Positions 26,154-34,608 are shown, counted from the stretch's first letter. The stretch: 64,000 nt of DNA from Slackia heliotrinireducens DSM 20476 (GCF_000023885.1 NC_013165.1:1860001-1924000), one strand, 5' to 3'. Numbers and translations: made by a program. The notes: generated by a model from the letters alone, not told the origin.

Positions 26154-27743
26154 CTATTCTTCCTCTTCGGCGTCCGCGGCCGGCACAGCGCTCACCGAGT
26201 CGATGTCCTCCACGGCGGTGAACATGCGGCTGAAGTTCAGCGACGAGGTCTTTCCGTCACTGTTGACGGCGCGCGCCTCGACGTAGTAGCTGCCCGCGTC
26301 CGGCGTGAAGGTATACTCCCAGATCAGCAGCTTCTCAAGGTCGGTCCCGGATACAGGGAACGTCTTCCAGGTGGCGCCGCGGTCGAAGGAGAGCTCGACG
26401 GCCGTGATCTCCTTGTCGAAGGCGTCGGCGTAGCCCTGAATGGTCAGCGGCTCGCCGGCCTGCACAACCTGGCCGTCCTTCAGGCCGATGATGCCGACGT
26501 TGGGGTTGTTGTACTGAAGCGTGTCGTTCTCGTCGGCGCTTGCCGGACGTCCGGTGACCATGTTGAAGAACGGGGTCTCGGGGCCGGTCACCACGATGTC
26601 GCTCAGCTGCTTGGCCCAGCTGCCGCATGCGGTGCCGCCTGCCATGCCGAAGCACGGATAGCCGACGCTCCAGGTCAGAGGTTCGCCGTTCACCTCATAC
26701 ACCACCAGTGCGGTGCCGTCGGTCACAAGTTCCAGAGGAACCGACGCGCCGTCGCTGAAACCGTCGGCCGAGAAGTTCTCGATGCCGTTGGCGTCTTCGG
26801 TCAAACCGCCGCACTGCTCGATGAGCCACGAGTACGGGATGCCCGTCACCTCGGCCTGGCCGATCACATTGCCGCCGAAGGCATTCAGCACGCAGTGCCA
26901 CTTCACGACCTTGGTCTCTTTCGGGACGTTCGGGTCGTCGATGAGATCCTGCAGATTCCAGGTCTTCTCTTCCTTCACCTTGCCGGACATCGTGATGGTC
27001 CAGTCCTTCATCATCTGCGCGTCCAGCGGCACGTCGTTCGCTTCGTTCTCGATGCGCTTGTAATCCCACTCGTAGAACTGCACGTCGATGCTGGGAAGAT
27101 CCTCGACATCCATGACCAGGTCCTGGTTGTAGGTGAACTCACCGTCCATGTCATCGGACGCGATGTCGGTGAAGCCGCGCAGTTCCTCGGTGCGCGCGTC
27201 CTCCCACAGAAGCATAGTGCCCTCGGTGTCGGAATCGTAGATAAGGTTCGAAGACGACGTGGCGTGGCAGCTCCAGCATTCGGTCTCCACGTTCATGTGC
27301 GTGGCATGCATGATGTCGCCGAACTTGTTGTCTTCGGTGATGTCGATGCCGTAGCCCGACGTGCTATGACAGCCACGGCACGTCTGCACGGTCCACTCCA
27401 CGTTCAAGCCGTAGCGACCGGGATGGTAGTACTCCGAGTTCCAGACCAAATCGGCGAGGTCGGAATGGCACGACTTGCATCCGCGCTGATCGGCGTGGAG
27501 ATAGTTCGTGTTGAACTGCTTGAACGGGTCCTGCTGGTACCATGCGGCGTTCGTACGGTCGTCGAACGGCGCCAACTGGATCAAGTCGCCGTCGTCGTCC
27601 ACGAACACGGCGGGGTTCTCGATGACGACCGACGACGCATCGTCGGGATTCTCGGCTTCCGTCTGCGCGCATCCCACTGCGCAGAGCGCGCCCGCCAAAA
27701 GCGCCGTGGCGCCCAAGGCGAACAGTTTCTTCTTCCTACTCAC
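26154..27743 (-). CDS. tri-haem cytochrome c fused to sulfite-oxidase-type molybdenum domain (lipoprotein)
   Basis: A 529-residue exported protein with a GTG start behind GGAGG. A lipoprotein signal ends in AVGC (Cys25). Residues 80-165 carry three CXXCH haem motifs (CKSCH 89-93, CRGCH 122-126, CWSCH 156-160) with extra histidines as possible axial ligands. Residues 210-400 form a SUOX/YedY-like molybdopterin fold with the likely Mo-ligand Cys284 in KWHCVLNAFGG. Residues 410-520 are the Mo-co dimerisation Ig domain. The ORF is unbroken. The fusion would pass electrons directly between a Mo centre and haems outside the membrane. The NrfC/NrfD-like proteins encoded just before it would link it to the quinone pool. 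The substrate is unknown. Confidence 0.85.
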   Translation of the reverse strand: MSRKKKLFALGATALLAGALCAVGCAQTEAENPDDASSVVIENPAVFVDDDGDLIQLAPFDDRTNAAWYQQDPFKQFNTNYLHADQRGCKSCHSDLADLVWNSEYYHPGRYGLNVEWTVQTCRGCHSTSGYGIDITEDNKFGDIMHATHMNVETECWSCHATSSSNLIYDSDTEGTMLLWEDARTEELRGFTDIASDDMDGEFTYNQDLVMDVEDLPSIDVQFYEWDYKRIENEANDVPLDAQMMKDWTITMSGKVKEEKTWNLQDLIDDPNVPKETKVVKWHCVLNAFGGNVIGQAEVTGIPYSWLIEQCGGLTEDANGIENFSADGFSDGASVPLELVTDGTALVVYEVNGEPLTWSVGYPCFGMAGGTACGSWAKQLSDIVVTGPETPFFNMVTGRPASADENDTLQYNNPNVGIIGLKDGQVVQAGEPLTIQGYADAFDKEITAVELSFDRGATWKTFPVSGTDLEKLLIWEYTFTPDAGSYYVEARAVNSDGKTSSLNFSRMFTAVEDIDSVSAVPAADAEEEE

Positions 27744-27827
27744 TGCGGTTCCTCCCTTGCTTCTCTTCTCACATTCCTTTTGATTGCGGTTTTCAAAATC
27801 GGTGCCTTCCCGCACCGGAACAACGGG

Positions 27828-28832
27828 CTAGATCAGCACGTTTATGAACGTGTCCGCGACGTAGTCCACATGCATGCCCGCCAGCACCACCGCGAAGCGC
27901 AGCACGCATCCGCCGACCAGCGCGCAAGCGGCGCCCGTCGCCATGGTCTTCAGGGAGATATGGGCCCTTGAGCCGCGGAACGCCACATACAGCGGCACCG
28001 CCAGGCCGACGACGACCAGCAAGACCCAGAAGAACGGGGCCAGGACGCCAGACAGCATCAGCCGGACCGACTGCTGTGCGGTTGCGGCGAACGATGCGGA
28101 ATCTGAGCCGCCCAGCGGGTTTCCGACCAGCATCGTGCCGATGAACACCGCGAGCACCACGATTTCCAAAGACGCCAGCAGCACCACCGCGCGATCCAGT
28201 TTCCGAAGCACCGCCGCATCCACCGGGTCGCGCTTCTCCATGGCCCACGCCACGACCTCCACGGCCGCTATGCCCGTATCGAACGCCGACACGGTAAACA
28301 AAACGGGCAGAATGGGCGTGTTCCACAGCGGGACGCCAGGGGCGCTCATGAGCAGCACGCCGGTGTAGACGGCCACTGCGAATCCCAGCACGATGCCGAG
28401 CACGGCCAAGGCGGCAAGCAGGCCGCCGAAACGCAGCGGGGCCTTCGCACCCTCAGCGGAACCGTCGTCGGACGACTGCTTCGCACCCATGCGGTCCTGG
28501 ATAGCAGGCGTGGTCAGCAGCGCGAAGACACCGAACGCGATGACGGCGCAGAAGATGATCCATGCGCCGATGGTCATCCACGACGTGAAGTGGCTGAAGC
28601 TCTGCCACAGCATGAGGCCGCGCAAGGGCGAGACGAGCTCGGTGACCAGCAGCAACAGGCCTACACCGAGACTTACGACGGCAACCCAGGCGCTCGCGTT
28701 CACCACCGGCCGGTGCGCGTCGCGGTTGCGCAGGAACATGATCGCTGCGGTCACGAACGCGCCAGCGCCCATGCCGCCCAAAAACAGGTACATGGCAGGT
28801 TGCCAGTTCCAGATCAATTGCAGGTTCTCCAT
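27828..28832 (-). CDS. NrfD/PsrC-like integral membrane quinone-interacting subunit
   Basis: A 334-residue protein with about eight to nine transmembrane helices. It begins MENLQLIWNWQPAMYLFLGG, the N-terminal signature of NrfD/PsrC-type anchors. It lacks haem motifs. Family members exchange electrons between the menaquinol pool and a neighbouring ferredoxin-like NrfC subunit. It sits directly after the NrfC-like gene and before the cytochrome-molybdenum fusion on the same strand, which suggests one membrane complex. Gap to the next gene is 84 bases. Confidence 0.9.
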   Translation of the reverse strand: MENLQLIWNWQPAMYLFLGGMGAGAFVTAAIMFLRNRDAHRPVVNASAWVAVVSLGVGLLLLVTELVSPLRGLMLWQSFSHFTSWMTIGAWIIFCAVIAFGVFALLTTPAIQDRMGAKQSSDDGSAEGAKAPLRFGGLLAALAVLGIVLGFAVAVYTGVLLMSAPGVPLWNTPILPVLFTVSAFDTGIAAVEVVAWAMEKRDPVDAAVLRKLDRAVVLLASLEIVVLAVFIGTMLVGNPLGGSDSASFAATAQQSVRLMLSGVLAPFFWVLLVVVGLAVPLYVAFRGSRAHISLKTMATGAACALVGGCVLRFAVVLAGMHVDYVADTFINVLI

Positions 28833-28859
28833 GTGCGTTACTCCTCCAATCCCGCGCCG

Positions 28860-29522
28860 CTACACCAGGACCGCAGACGGGTCCGTGGTTCCTCCGACGC
28901 GGCGTACGCGATCGCTCAGCTCAAGCAGCTCGTCGAGCTTGCCGAATCGCAGGGCTTGGGTCTTGCATGCCCGCACACAGTTGGGCGTGTCGCCGAGGGC
29001 GACGCCCGCACCCAGGCAGTAATCGCATTTGTACATGCTGACGGCGTCGTAGTGCGGCGCCTGGAACGGACAGGCCTGGTAGCAGTACTTGCAACCGATG
29101 CACAGATCCTTGTCCACAACCACGATGCCGCCGATCGTCTTGCTGATAGCTCCTGCAGGGCACACCTCCAAGCACGCCGGCTTCTCGCAATGCATGCACG
29201 ACACGGAGACGTACCGTTCGATCCCCTGCTCGTCGATGTAGCACTCGATGCGGCGCCGCGCCGGCAGGCTCTCCGGCGTACCGTTCGCGCGGCGGCATGC
29301 CTCGACGCATTTGCCGCAGTCGATGCAGCGCTGCACGTTCATGAGGAACCCGTACTGCGCGTCGGCGTCTCCCCGGCTGCTCACCTGGTATGCATCCTCG
29401 GTTGCTTCGCCGTCCGCCGCGGCATACGCCGCAGGGCCGGCCTCGCCGACCGAAGCCGCCGCGAACGAAGCCGCACCGAGCGCCGCACATGCGAGCAGGC
29501 TCCTTCTGCTTACGTCCTTCAT
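28860..29522 (-). CDS. Tat-exported NrfC/DmsB-like ferredoxin with four [4Fe-4S] clusters
   Basis: A 220-residue protein with a twin-arginine signal (SRRSLLACAAL). The mature part has the four-cluster pattern of NrfC/PsrB: CIDCGKCVEACRRA, CMHCEKPACLEVCP, CIGCKYCYQACPF and a final CDYC…CVRAC. It is the first gene of the cluster that follows (NrfD, cytochrome-Mo fusion, SUOX-like, Ig-like), so it is the electron wire between the membrane quinone site and the extracytoplasmic redox domains. The start at 29522 has AAGGTGAGGGG; a start ten codons earlier lacks a site. Confidence 0.9.
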   Translation of the reverse strand: MKDVSRRSLLACAALGAASFAAASVGEAGPAAYAAADGEATEDAYQVSSRGDADAQYGFLMNVQRCIDCGKCVEACRRANGTPESLPARRRIECYIDEQGIERYVSVSCMHCEKPACLEVCPAGAISKTIGGIVVVDKDLCIGCKYCYQACPFQAPHYDAVSMYKCDYCLGAGVALGDTPNCVRACKTQALRFGKLDELLELSDRVRRVGGTTDPSAVLV

Positions 29523-29646
29523 CCCCCTCACCTTTTTCCTTCCGATGGACATGTGTAACCATCCAGAAGTCTAGGCACTCCCCCAACGGAGGTTTCAAGG
29601 GGTCAGATATGCATTTTGAACTGGTGTTTTACAGCAATTTGAGCAC
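29523..29646. other. upstream region of the molybdo-cytochrome cluster
   Basis: About 120 bases with no gene. It should contain the promoter, but no pair of -35/-10 hexamers with good spacing was found on the minus strand. Confidence 0.35.
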
Positions 29647-29670
29647 AAAGCTCCCCTAGGGGGAGCTTTC
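29647..29670. terminator. isolated palindromic hairpin
   Basis: AAAGCTCCCC-TAG-GGGGAGCTTT with TTCTTGG on the plus strand. It lies about 125 bases upstream of the cluster start. It could be an attenuator in that leader or an orphan terminator. Confidence 0.5.
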
Positions 29671-29830
29671 TTGGGAAACGATGCCGCGGAGGGCGCATCG
29701 TTCAAGGATCGGCGGCTTTGTCCGAACCCCGTTTTCGTTTTTGCAGCTGGAATTAATTCGTCGTTGAGAATATTTCTACTACCGTCTAAATCAGGTCCGC
29801 ACGTCCGCCGAAACGGCGCACCAAACGAAA
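29671..29830. other. intergenic, nothing recognised
   Basis: About 160 bases between two hairpins with an AT-rich stretch (GAATATTTCTACTACC) but no supported gene or promoter. Confidence 0.35.
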
Positions 29831-29851
29831 AGGGTGCCCCTAGGGCACCCT
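29831..29851 (-). terminator. terminator of the Ldh2-type dehydrogenase
   Basis: AGGGTGCCC and GGGCACCCT around CTA. On the minus strand the stem is followed by TTTCGTTT. Confidence 0.8.
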
Positions 29852-29914
29852 GTCGGTTTCGTTTTCCGGCGCGATGGGCCGTCCGGCTTCCGCTGCGGCC
29901 CCGAAACCGTCGCA

Positions 29915-31045
29915 CTAGTAGTTTCCAGCGAATCCCGCGAACTCGGCGGGCGGCTCGTAGCCCGGGAAGTAAGACGCGAAATCCAGCTTCAGGTAGTCGC
30001 ACAGGTCGAGCAGTTCGACCATGGTTCCGTCGTTGACGGGCACGCCGTTCTTGCGGCGATGCTCCTGGGCGAGCACCTCCTTCTCACCATGGGTGTAAAT
30101 GCGGGTGGCGCCGTCGGCCAGCGGGGCGCAACGGAGCTCCTTGAGATACTCGGAGAAATGCTCGCGGATGGCGTCCGGGTCGCCGAAAGCAGCCGGGTCG
30201 ATGGCCGCGAACCCGTGGCAGATGCCTGTCCTGCCCTCGAACGTGCAGCATTCGTTGCTGGTCACGCCTTGGGAAAGAATGGAGCTGAACAGTTCGGCCA
30301 CCATGCCCCAGCCGTAGCCCTTGTGGCTGCCCAGGGTTTCCGACGAACCGCCCAGCGGCATGATGCCGCCGCCGTTCTTCCCCACGATGTTCGATAGCAC
30401 GCGCGGGGCCTCGCTGCAGGGCACGCCGTTCTCGTCCAGCGCCCACCCTTCGGGCAAAGGCTTGCCCATCTTGTTGTACATTTCGAGCTTGCCCCTGGTC
30501 ACAACCGTGGTGGAGGCGTCGAACAAGAACGGTACGGGGTCGGCGGGCACGGCCACGGCGATGGGGTTGGACCCGATCATGGCCTGGCGGGCGAAGGTCG
30601 GCACCATAATGGCCTCGGAGTTCGTGCAGGAGAAGCCGATGAGCCCCTGGTCGGAAGCCATCTTGGCGTAGTAGCCCGCAATGCCGTAGTGGTTCGACTC
30701 GCGCACGGTGACGATGCCGATACCGCAGGTTTTCGCCTTCTCGATGGCCTTTTTCATGGCGAACACGCTGACCAGCTGACCCATGGCCGAATGGCCGTCG
30801 ATGGTGGCGCTGATGGGTGTTTCGAAAACGACCTCGGGCTGCGCGTCCAGGTGAATCTGCCCCTTCTCGATGCCCTTGTGGTAGCGGACCATGCGCTGCA
30901 TGCCGTGGCTTTCGATGCCGAACAAATCGGCAGTCAAGAGCACATCGCTGATCTGGGCGCTTTCCTCGACGCTGAATCCGAAGGTGGTGAACACGTCTTT
31001 GCAGAAGCGCTCGAGGGTTTCCAAACTCCAGGTTACGTAAGCCAT
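29915..31045 (-). CDS. Ldh2 family malate / L-lactate / ureidoglycolate-type dehydrogenase
   Basis: A 376-residue NAD(P)-dependent oxidoreductase of the type-2 malate/L-lactate dehydrogenase family, distinct from Rossmann LDH. Signature segments are LFGIESHGMQRMVRY (active-site His), IVTVRESNHYGIAGYYA, SNPIAVAVPA and GSHKGYGWGMVAELFSS. Relatives include malate dehydrogenase, sulfolactate dehydrogenase ComC, ureidoglycolate dehydrogenase AllD and 2,3-diketogulonate reductase; these cannot be separated here. The start at 31045 has GGAG nearby. It is divergent from the flavodoxin gene, and an inverted repeat TTATTCCA…TGGAATAA lies between them. Confidence 0.88.
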   Translation of the reverse strand: MAYVTWSLETLERFCKDVFTTFGFSVEESAQISDVLLTADLFGIESHGMQRMVRYHKGIEKGQIHLDAQPEVVFETPISATIDGHSAMGQLVSVFAMKKAIEKAKTCGIGIVTVRESNHYGIAGYYAKMASDQGLIGFSCTNSEAIMVPTFARQAMIGSNPIAVAVPADPVPFLFDASTTVVTRGKLEMYNKMGKPLPEGWALDENGVPCSEAPRVLSNIVGKNGGGIMPLGGSSETLGSHKGYGWGMVAELFSSILSQGVTSNECCTFEGRTGICHGFAAIDPAAFGDPDAIREHFSEYLKELRCAPLADGATRIYTHGEKEVLAQEHRRKNGVPVNDGTMVELLDLCDYLKLDFASYFPGYEPPAEFAGFAGNY

Positions 31046-31178
31046 GATGTCTCCAACGGTCGTGGTTGTATTTGCAGAAACATGGTACCCCACGCATCAG
31101 CCGGCTTGCCCCGCCCATCGCAAACACCAGGCAACGCACAGACAGCGACGCGCCCTGTGTGGCCGAACAGGGATTCTC

Positions 31179-31209
31179 TTATTCCATTCAACCATCCGAA
31201 TTGGAATAA
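31179..31209. promoter_or_regulatory. inverted repeat TTATTCCA-N15-TGGAATAA
   Basis: An 8-bp perfect inverted repeat in the divergent region between the dehydrogenase (31045, minus) and the flavodoxin (31285, plus). A consensus -10 TATAAT for the flavodoxin lies at 31241-31246, so the repeat covers the place of its -35 or upstream region. A likely regulator site. Confidence 0.5.
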
Positions 31210-31284
31210 CCGAAACACGTCCTGCGCCTGGTCAGTCGCCTATAATCAGACGCGTGAGTTGAATCTGGACGAAAGGGGGACGCC

Positions 31285-31779
31285 ATGGCGCGCAAGCTCG
31301 TCGTGTACTACAGCTGGAAGAACAGCGCGGCGTCATACATGGCACAACGCATCGCCGACGCAATCGGTGCGGACATAGAAGGCATTGTTCCCGAACTTGC
31401 CTACAACGGCAATTACGATTTGGCCATGGAACGTGCCAAGCGGGAAGTCGGATGCAATTTCGAGCCGAAAATCAAACCCATGCAATCGAACCTTGAAGAT
31501 TACGACGAGATCATCATCGGCGGGCCGTGCTGGTGGCAGAAGATGAGCTCCCCTGTTCGCACGTTCCTGGTCAAGAACCGACGCCGCCTTGCAGGCAAGA
31601 CCGTTTCCTGCTTCATTACCAATTACGGCCGCAAGCCCTGGGCGATCGAAGACATGGAGTCGCTGCTTCCCGAATCCTGCACTGTGATTCCTGGAATGGA
31701 GATACGTTTCGAAGACGAGGACGCATCCTGCCAGGAAACCCCCGACGAGCAGGTAACAGCCTGGATAGAAACGCTGTAA
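31285..31779 (+). CDS. flavodoxin-like protein
   Basis: A 164-residue flavodoxin fold beginning RKLVVYYSWKNSAASYMAQRIADAIGAD, a variant of the FMN phosphate loop. The flavin-stacking region IIIGGPCWWQKMSSPVRTFL and FITNYGRKPWAIEDM follow. It belongs to the flavodoxin_4-like group that is often annotated as 'flavodoxin family protein' in anaerobes. A low-potential one-electron carrier or a NAD(P)H:quinone reductase-like role is possible. TATAAT at 31241-31246 and GAAAGGGGGA as ribosome site. It ends at a terminator shared with the convergent NapH-like gene. Confidence 0.85.
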   Translation: MARKLVVYYSWKNSAASYMAQRIADAIGADIEGIVPELAYNGNYDLAMERAKREVGCNFEPKIKPMQSNLEDYDEIIIGGPCWWQKMSSPVRTFLVKNRRRLAGKTVSCFITNYGRKPWAIEDMESLLPESCTVIPGMEIRFEDEDASCQETPDEQVTAWIETL

Positions 31780-31797
31780 CCCCTCCCCCTCCACAAG

Positions 31798-31819
31798 AAG
31801 GCCCGCTCAGGCGGGCCTT
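31798..31819. terminator. bidirectional terminator
   Basis: AAGGCCCGC-TCAG-GCGGGCCTT between the convergent flavodoxin and NapH-like genes; U-tract weak on both strands. Confidence 0.7.
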
Positions 31820-31858
31820 CGGCATTTCTGGTTGGTTTTTCGTCCGACTATGCGGCGT

Positions 31859-32824
31859 TTATGCGCCGTTCGTGGTCGAAGCGGATTCGGACACCTTCTC
31901 AACCTGCGGCAGCACCGCGAACGGCTCTTCGGCATTGTTAATCGCAACCATCCTGATGGCTCCCGCCGGGCATTCCTGCACGCAATCCATGCATCGGCTG
32001 CAATCGCGTTTGCCTAGCTCGCCGTACTCAGGATGACGTAAATTGATGTCGAACGAGCACACGCTGGCGCATTTGCTGCAGGGGCTACCCTTCGACGTCT
32101 CCAGGCACAGCGCGTTGTCGATTTCGGGCACCGTCGTCCTGCTGAAACGACCCACCAGGTTCATCAGCGCCGACAGCGGGCAGAACCGGGTGCACCACTT
32201 GCGCAGGAACAGGACCTCGATAAGCAGCATGGCGGGAATGATGACCGCCGACCAGGTCACGTCGCCGACACCGAAGAGGCGCACGACCACGAGCACCGTC
32301 GCAAACGATAATCCGACAGGACACACCAGGCAGAACACCGGGAATCCGAAAACCGCAGCCGAGAGAATGGCTCCGCCCAGCACGGCATGGCGGCTGTCCA
32401 GTTTGGACTGCTTGCTGCGCACGGCCTTGCACGACGAGCAGTCGTGCCCCAACGACTTGGCAATCTCGAACCGGGCGATGTCCCTGTTCTCGCTCTCGCG
32501 TTGAGCCTGCGCCTCGCGACGCTTCTTCTGAGGCGTGAAGAAATCCCGCACATGGTTAAGCACAGTCACAGGACAGACCCAGCTGCAGAACGCCCGTCCG
32601 ACGAAGAACACCAGACCGGCCATAACGACGATGCTGACAAGGGCTCTGGGCGCAAGCATCCGCGATGCGATCATGGTCTCGATGGCCCCCAAGGGGCAAA
32701 GCAAGGCGATGTCGCCCCATCCGAAACCGCAGAGCGTGCCGGTGGACACGCCGGTGACCAGGCAGACGGCAAGCACCAAGAACACGGCGCTGGCGACTAT
32801 CGTCCGCACATTCCTTAATTTCAT
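31859..32824 (-). CDS. NapH-like membrane quinol dehydrogenase ferredoxin
   Basis: A 321-residue membrane protein. About four to five hydrophobic segments are interrupted by the paired cysteine motifs CSWVCPV and CLVCPVG, with a cytoplasmic CKWC/FCPLSALMN-type segment. The C-terminus has two ferredoxin motifs (CSKCASVCSF and CSRCMDCVQECPAGAI). This matches NapH, RdxA and CcoG-type quinol oxidases that feed periplasmic reductases. Its ATG overlaps the stop of the NapG-like gene (ATGA). No catalytic NapA is present in the window. Confidence 0.85.
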   Translation of the reverse strand: MKLRNVRTIVASAVFLVLAVCLVTGVSTGTLCGFGWGDIALLCPLGAIETMIASRMLAPRALVSIVVMAGLVFFVGRAFCSWVCPVTVLNHVRDFFTPQKKRREAQAQRESENRDIARFEIAKSLGHDCSSCKAVRSKQSKLDSRHAVLGGAILSAAVFGFPVFCLVCPVGLSFATVLVVVRLFGVGDVTWSAVIIPAMLLIEVLFLRKWCTRFCPLSALMNLVGRFSRTTVPEIDNALCLETSKGSPCSKCASVCSFDINLRHPEYGELGKRDCSRCMDCVQECPAGAIRMVAINNAEEPFAVLPQVEKVSESASTTNGA

Positions 32825-33549
32825 TCCGCCACCTCCAGATACTCCAGAGACCTGACGACGATGGCGCGCTCCTTCGCATTGACCACCGATCCGTCTTGAA
32901 TCGACACGCATACGGATTCGCAGGCTCCGCACCCGTTGCATCTCTCGGCATCCACGACGGGCAGCATGCTGGTGCCGTCTTCCGAACCGACATAATAGAT
33001 TGCAGCTGCTTCCTCGCCGCGCGCTTCGATGCACGCGTCATGGCAGAAGGCGCAGAAGCCGCTTCGGTACGCCATGCAGAGGTCCTTGTCGAGCTCGGCG
33101 ACGCCGAGAATCGTGTCTTCGACCACTTCGCCTTCGGGCACTTTGAGGGCTTCCGTAGGGCATACCTGCACGCAGAGCGGAACGCCGTCGTTCGCCTCGG
33201 CGCAGAAATCGCAAAACGCGATCCCGTCCATGTCGCCCGGAGGGTTCTCGGAGAACTCCAGGCGGGGTGTACGCATGCCCAGGATGCCGTACTCGATCCT
33301 CGACGGAACGATGACTTGCATGGGGCATGCCTCGACGCAGCGGTTGCAACGTATGCATGCTGCGATAAGGTGATCTTCGTCCTGTCCTCCAGGCGGACGG
33401 ACCTGGGGAACGGAACCGACGTAGCGCAGGCCGCCGACCCCCAGCAATACGGCAGTGGAACCCGCTCCGATGAGCAACGTGCGGCGGTCGACGCCCGCAG
33501 AGCCGTGGACCTCATCCTCGCGCACCATACCGGCATCAGATGCAGCCAT
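32821..33549 (-). CDS. NapG-like exported ferredoxin with four [4Fe-4S] motifs
   Basis: A 242-residue protein with a hydrophobic N-terminal segment (DRRTLLIGAGSTAVLLGVGG, Tat-like). Four cluster motifs follow: CIRCNRCVEACPMQV, CDFC…CVQVCPTEA, CAFCHDACIEA and CNGCGACESVCVS. The order matches NapG/MauM-type ferredoxins. Together with the overlapping NapH-like gene it would move electrons from menaquinol across the membrane to an exported acceptor such as the nearby molybdoenzyme or a flavoprotein. Ribosome site AGGGGGAG. A terminator separates it from the lipoprotein gene upstream. Confidence 0.87.
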   Translation of the reverse strand: MAASDAGMVREDEVHGSAGVDRRTLLIGAGSTAVLLGVGGLRYVGSVPQVRPPGGQDEDHLIAACIRCNRCVEACPMQVIVPSRIEYGILGMRTPRLEFSENPPGDMDGIAFCDFCAEANDGVPLCVQVCPTEALKVPEGEVVEDTILGVAELDKDLCMAYRSGFCAFCHDACIEARGEEAAAIYYVGSEDGTSMLPVVDAERCNGCGACESVCVSIQDGSVVNAKERAIVVRSLEYLEVAE

Positions 33550-33574
33550 GCACTCCCCCTTACACTTGAAAACA

Positions 33575-33601
33575 GGGGCAGCCGATCGATTCGGCCGCCC
33601 C
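33575..33601 (-). terminator. terminator between the lipoprotein and NapG-like genes
   Basis: GGGGC-A-GCCGA…TCGGC-C-GCCCC with TGTTTTC following on the minus strand. It ends the DmsABC-lipoprotein transcript, or gives partial read-through into napGH. Confidence 0.85.
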
Positions 33602-33623
33602 TTGCGGATAATCCGCCGAAACC

Positions 33624-34514
33624 TTACGACAGAGCCGCGGTTTCCACCCAGATGCACGGGCGGACGCCGAAGTTTCCACCGTAGTCCGAAGTCAGCTCGG
33701 TACCATGGTCGGCGTTGCCGTCCTTGACCTCGCCGTCCTGGCGGAAGCCGTCGCCGTTGACGTAGCCGCTGTCCAGAACAACGGACGCATAGCCTGCGTA
33801 ATAGCCCTCGGAGCGCAGCCAATACGGTGCGTTGCCCGACGCCTCTTCGTCGATGGCGCCCGACGCATCGGATTCGACGCCTGTGTACACGCCCTTGGCG
33901 ATGGCGTATTCCGTGGGTGCGGCGGCGCGGGCGGCGTCGTTGTTGAACAGGTCCATCGCCTCGATGCGGCTCAGCAGGAACACGTTGTCCGTGGTGTCCG
34001 TGCCGGCGCGGCTATCCTGATAGGACAGCTCTTCGCCTGCTGCAGGAGGAACCGCGTTCTTGGCGGTGCTCAGGTCCGCGGCGACGATCTGGGCCTGCTC
34101 GTCGGCGCTGAACGCAGCGTTGTAGAACTCGCCGTTGAGCCAGGCGCGGATGGAGCTGTCGGCCCATTCGACGTCAACCGTGGCACGGGTGTTGTCGTTG
34201 CTCCAAAGCTGGCCGGTGTTACCCTGGTTGAAGGGAACGGCATCCAGGACGTATTTGCTGACCAGCAGCGTCTTATCGCCGTCTTCGGCAAGGACGTACC
34301 ATTCGATAGGTTCGGGAGAAGCCGACTCGCCGCCCTGTGCGTACGAGCCGAACGTCACCGTTTCGAACTCCTGCACCTCAGCCTGCTGCTGGGTGGTGAT
34401 AAGCAGCGACGAGTTGTCGCCGGTGCCCGTGGAGCTTTCTGCGGCGCATCCGACCATACCGGCTGCAAGCACGCAGGTCAGCAGCGCCACTCCCCATGTA
34501 GTAGGTGCTCGCAT
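33624..34514 (-). CDS. DUF6273-domain lipoprotein
   Basis: A 296-residue secreted lipoprotein (signal ending MVGC). The mature part is a DUF6273 fold: FGSYAQGG…EWYVLAEDGDKTLLVSKYVLDAVPFN, then WADSSIRAWLNGEFYNAAFS, DNVFLLSRIEAMDLF, YWLRSEGYYAGYASVV and GVRPCIWVE. DUF6273 is usually part of surface lipoproteins in Gram-positive anaerobes; its function is unknown. It is related to FGE/sulfatase-modifying-like folds in some annotations. It follows dmsC by 94 bases that contain a hairpin, so its expression relative to dmsABC may be tuned. GGAGG ribosome site. Confidence 0.82.
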   Translation of the reverse strand: MRAPTTWGVALLTCVLAAGMVGCAAESSTGTGDNSSLLITTQQQAEVQEFETVTFGSYAQGGESASPEPIEWYVLAEDGDKTLLVSKYVLDAVPFNQGNTGQLWSNDNTRATVDVEWADSSIRAWLNGEFYNAAFSADEQAQIVAADLSTAKNAVPPAAGEELSYQDSRAGTDTTDNVFLLSRIEAMDLFNNDAARAAAPTEYAIAKGVYTGVESDASGAIDEEASGNAPYWLRSEGYYAGYASVVLDSGYVNGDGFRQDGEVKDGNADHGTELTSDYGGNFGVRPCIWVETAALS

Positions 34515-34573
34515 GAGAACCTCCGATCTTTTCAAATAGAAGCGTTGATTGCTTTTCCCGGGCGCAAGGCCCG

Positions 34574-34599
34574 GTGCGGCGGGCGGGAACCCGCCGCAC
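34574..34599 (-). terminator. hairpin between dmsC-like and DUF6273 genes
   Basis: GTGCGGCGGG and CCCGCCGCAC around six bases, followed on the minus strand by a second small GC stem and AAAAGC. No U-tract, so attenuation or mRNA processing is more likely than full termination. Confidence 0.55.
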
Positions 34600-34608
34600 G
34601 ATGCGTAC

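Noticed and set aside
25557-27971. Plus-strand open frame of 804 codons across the molybdo-cytochrome genes
   Set aside because: Antisense shadow; the minus strand carries CXXCH, signal peptides and ribosome sites.
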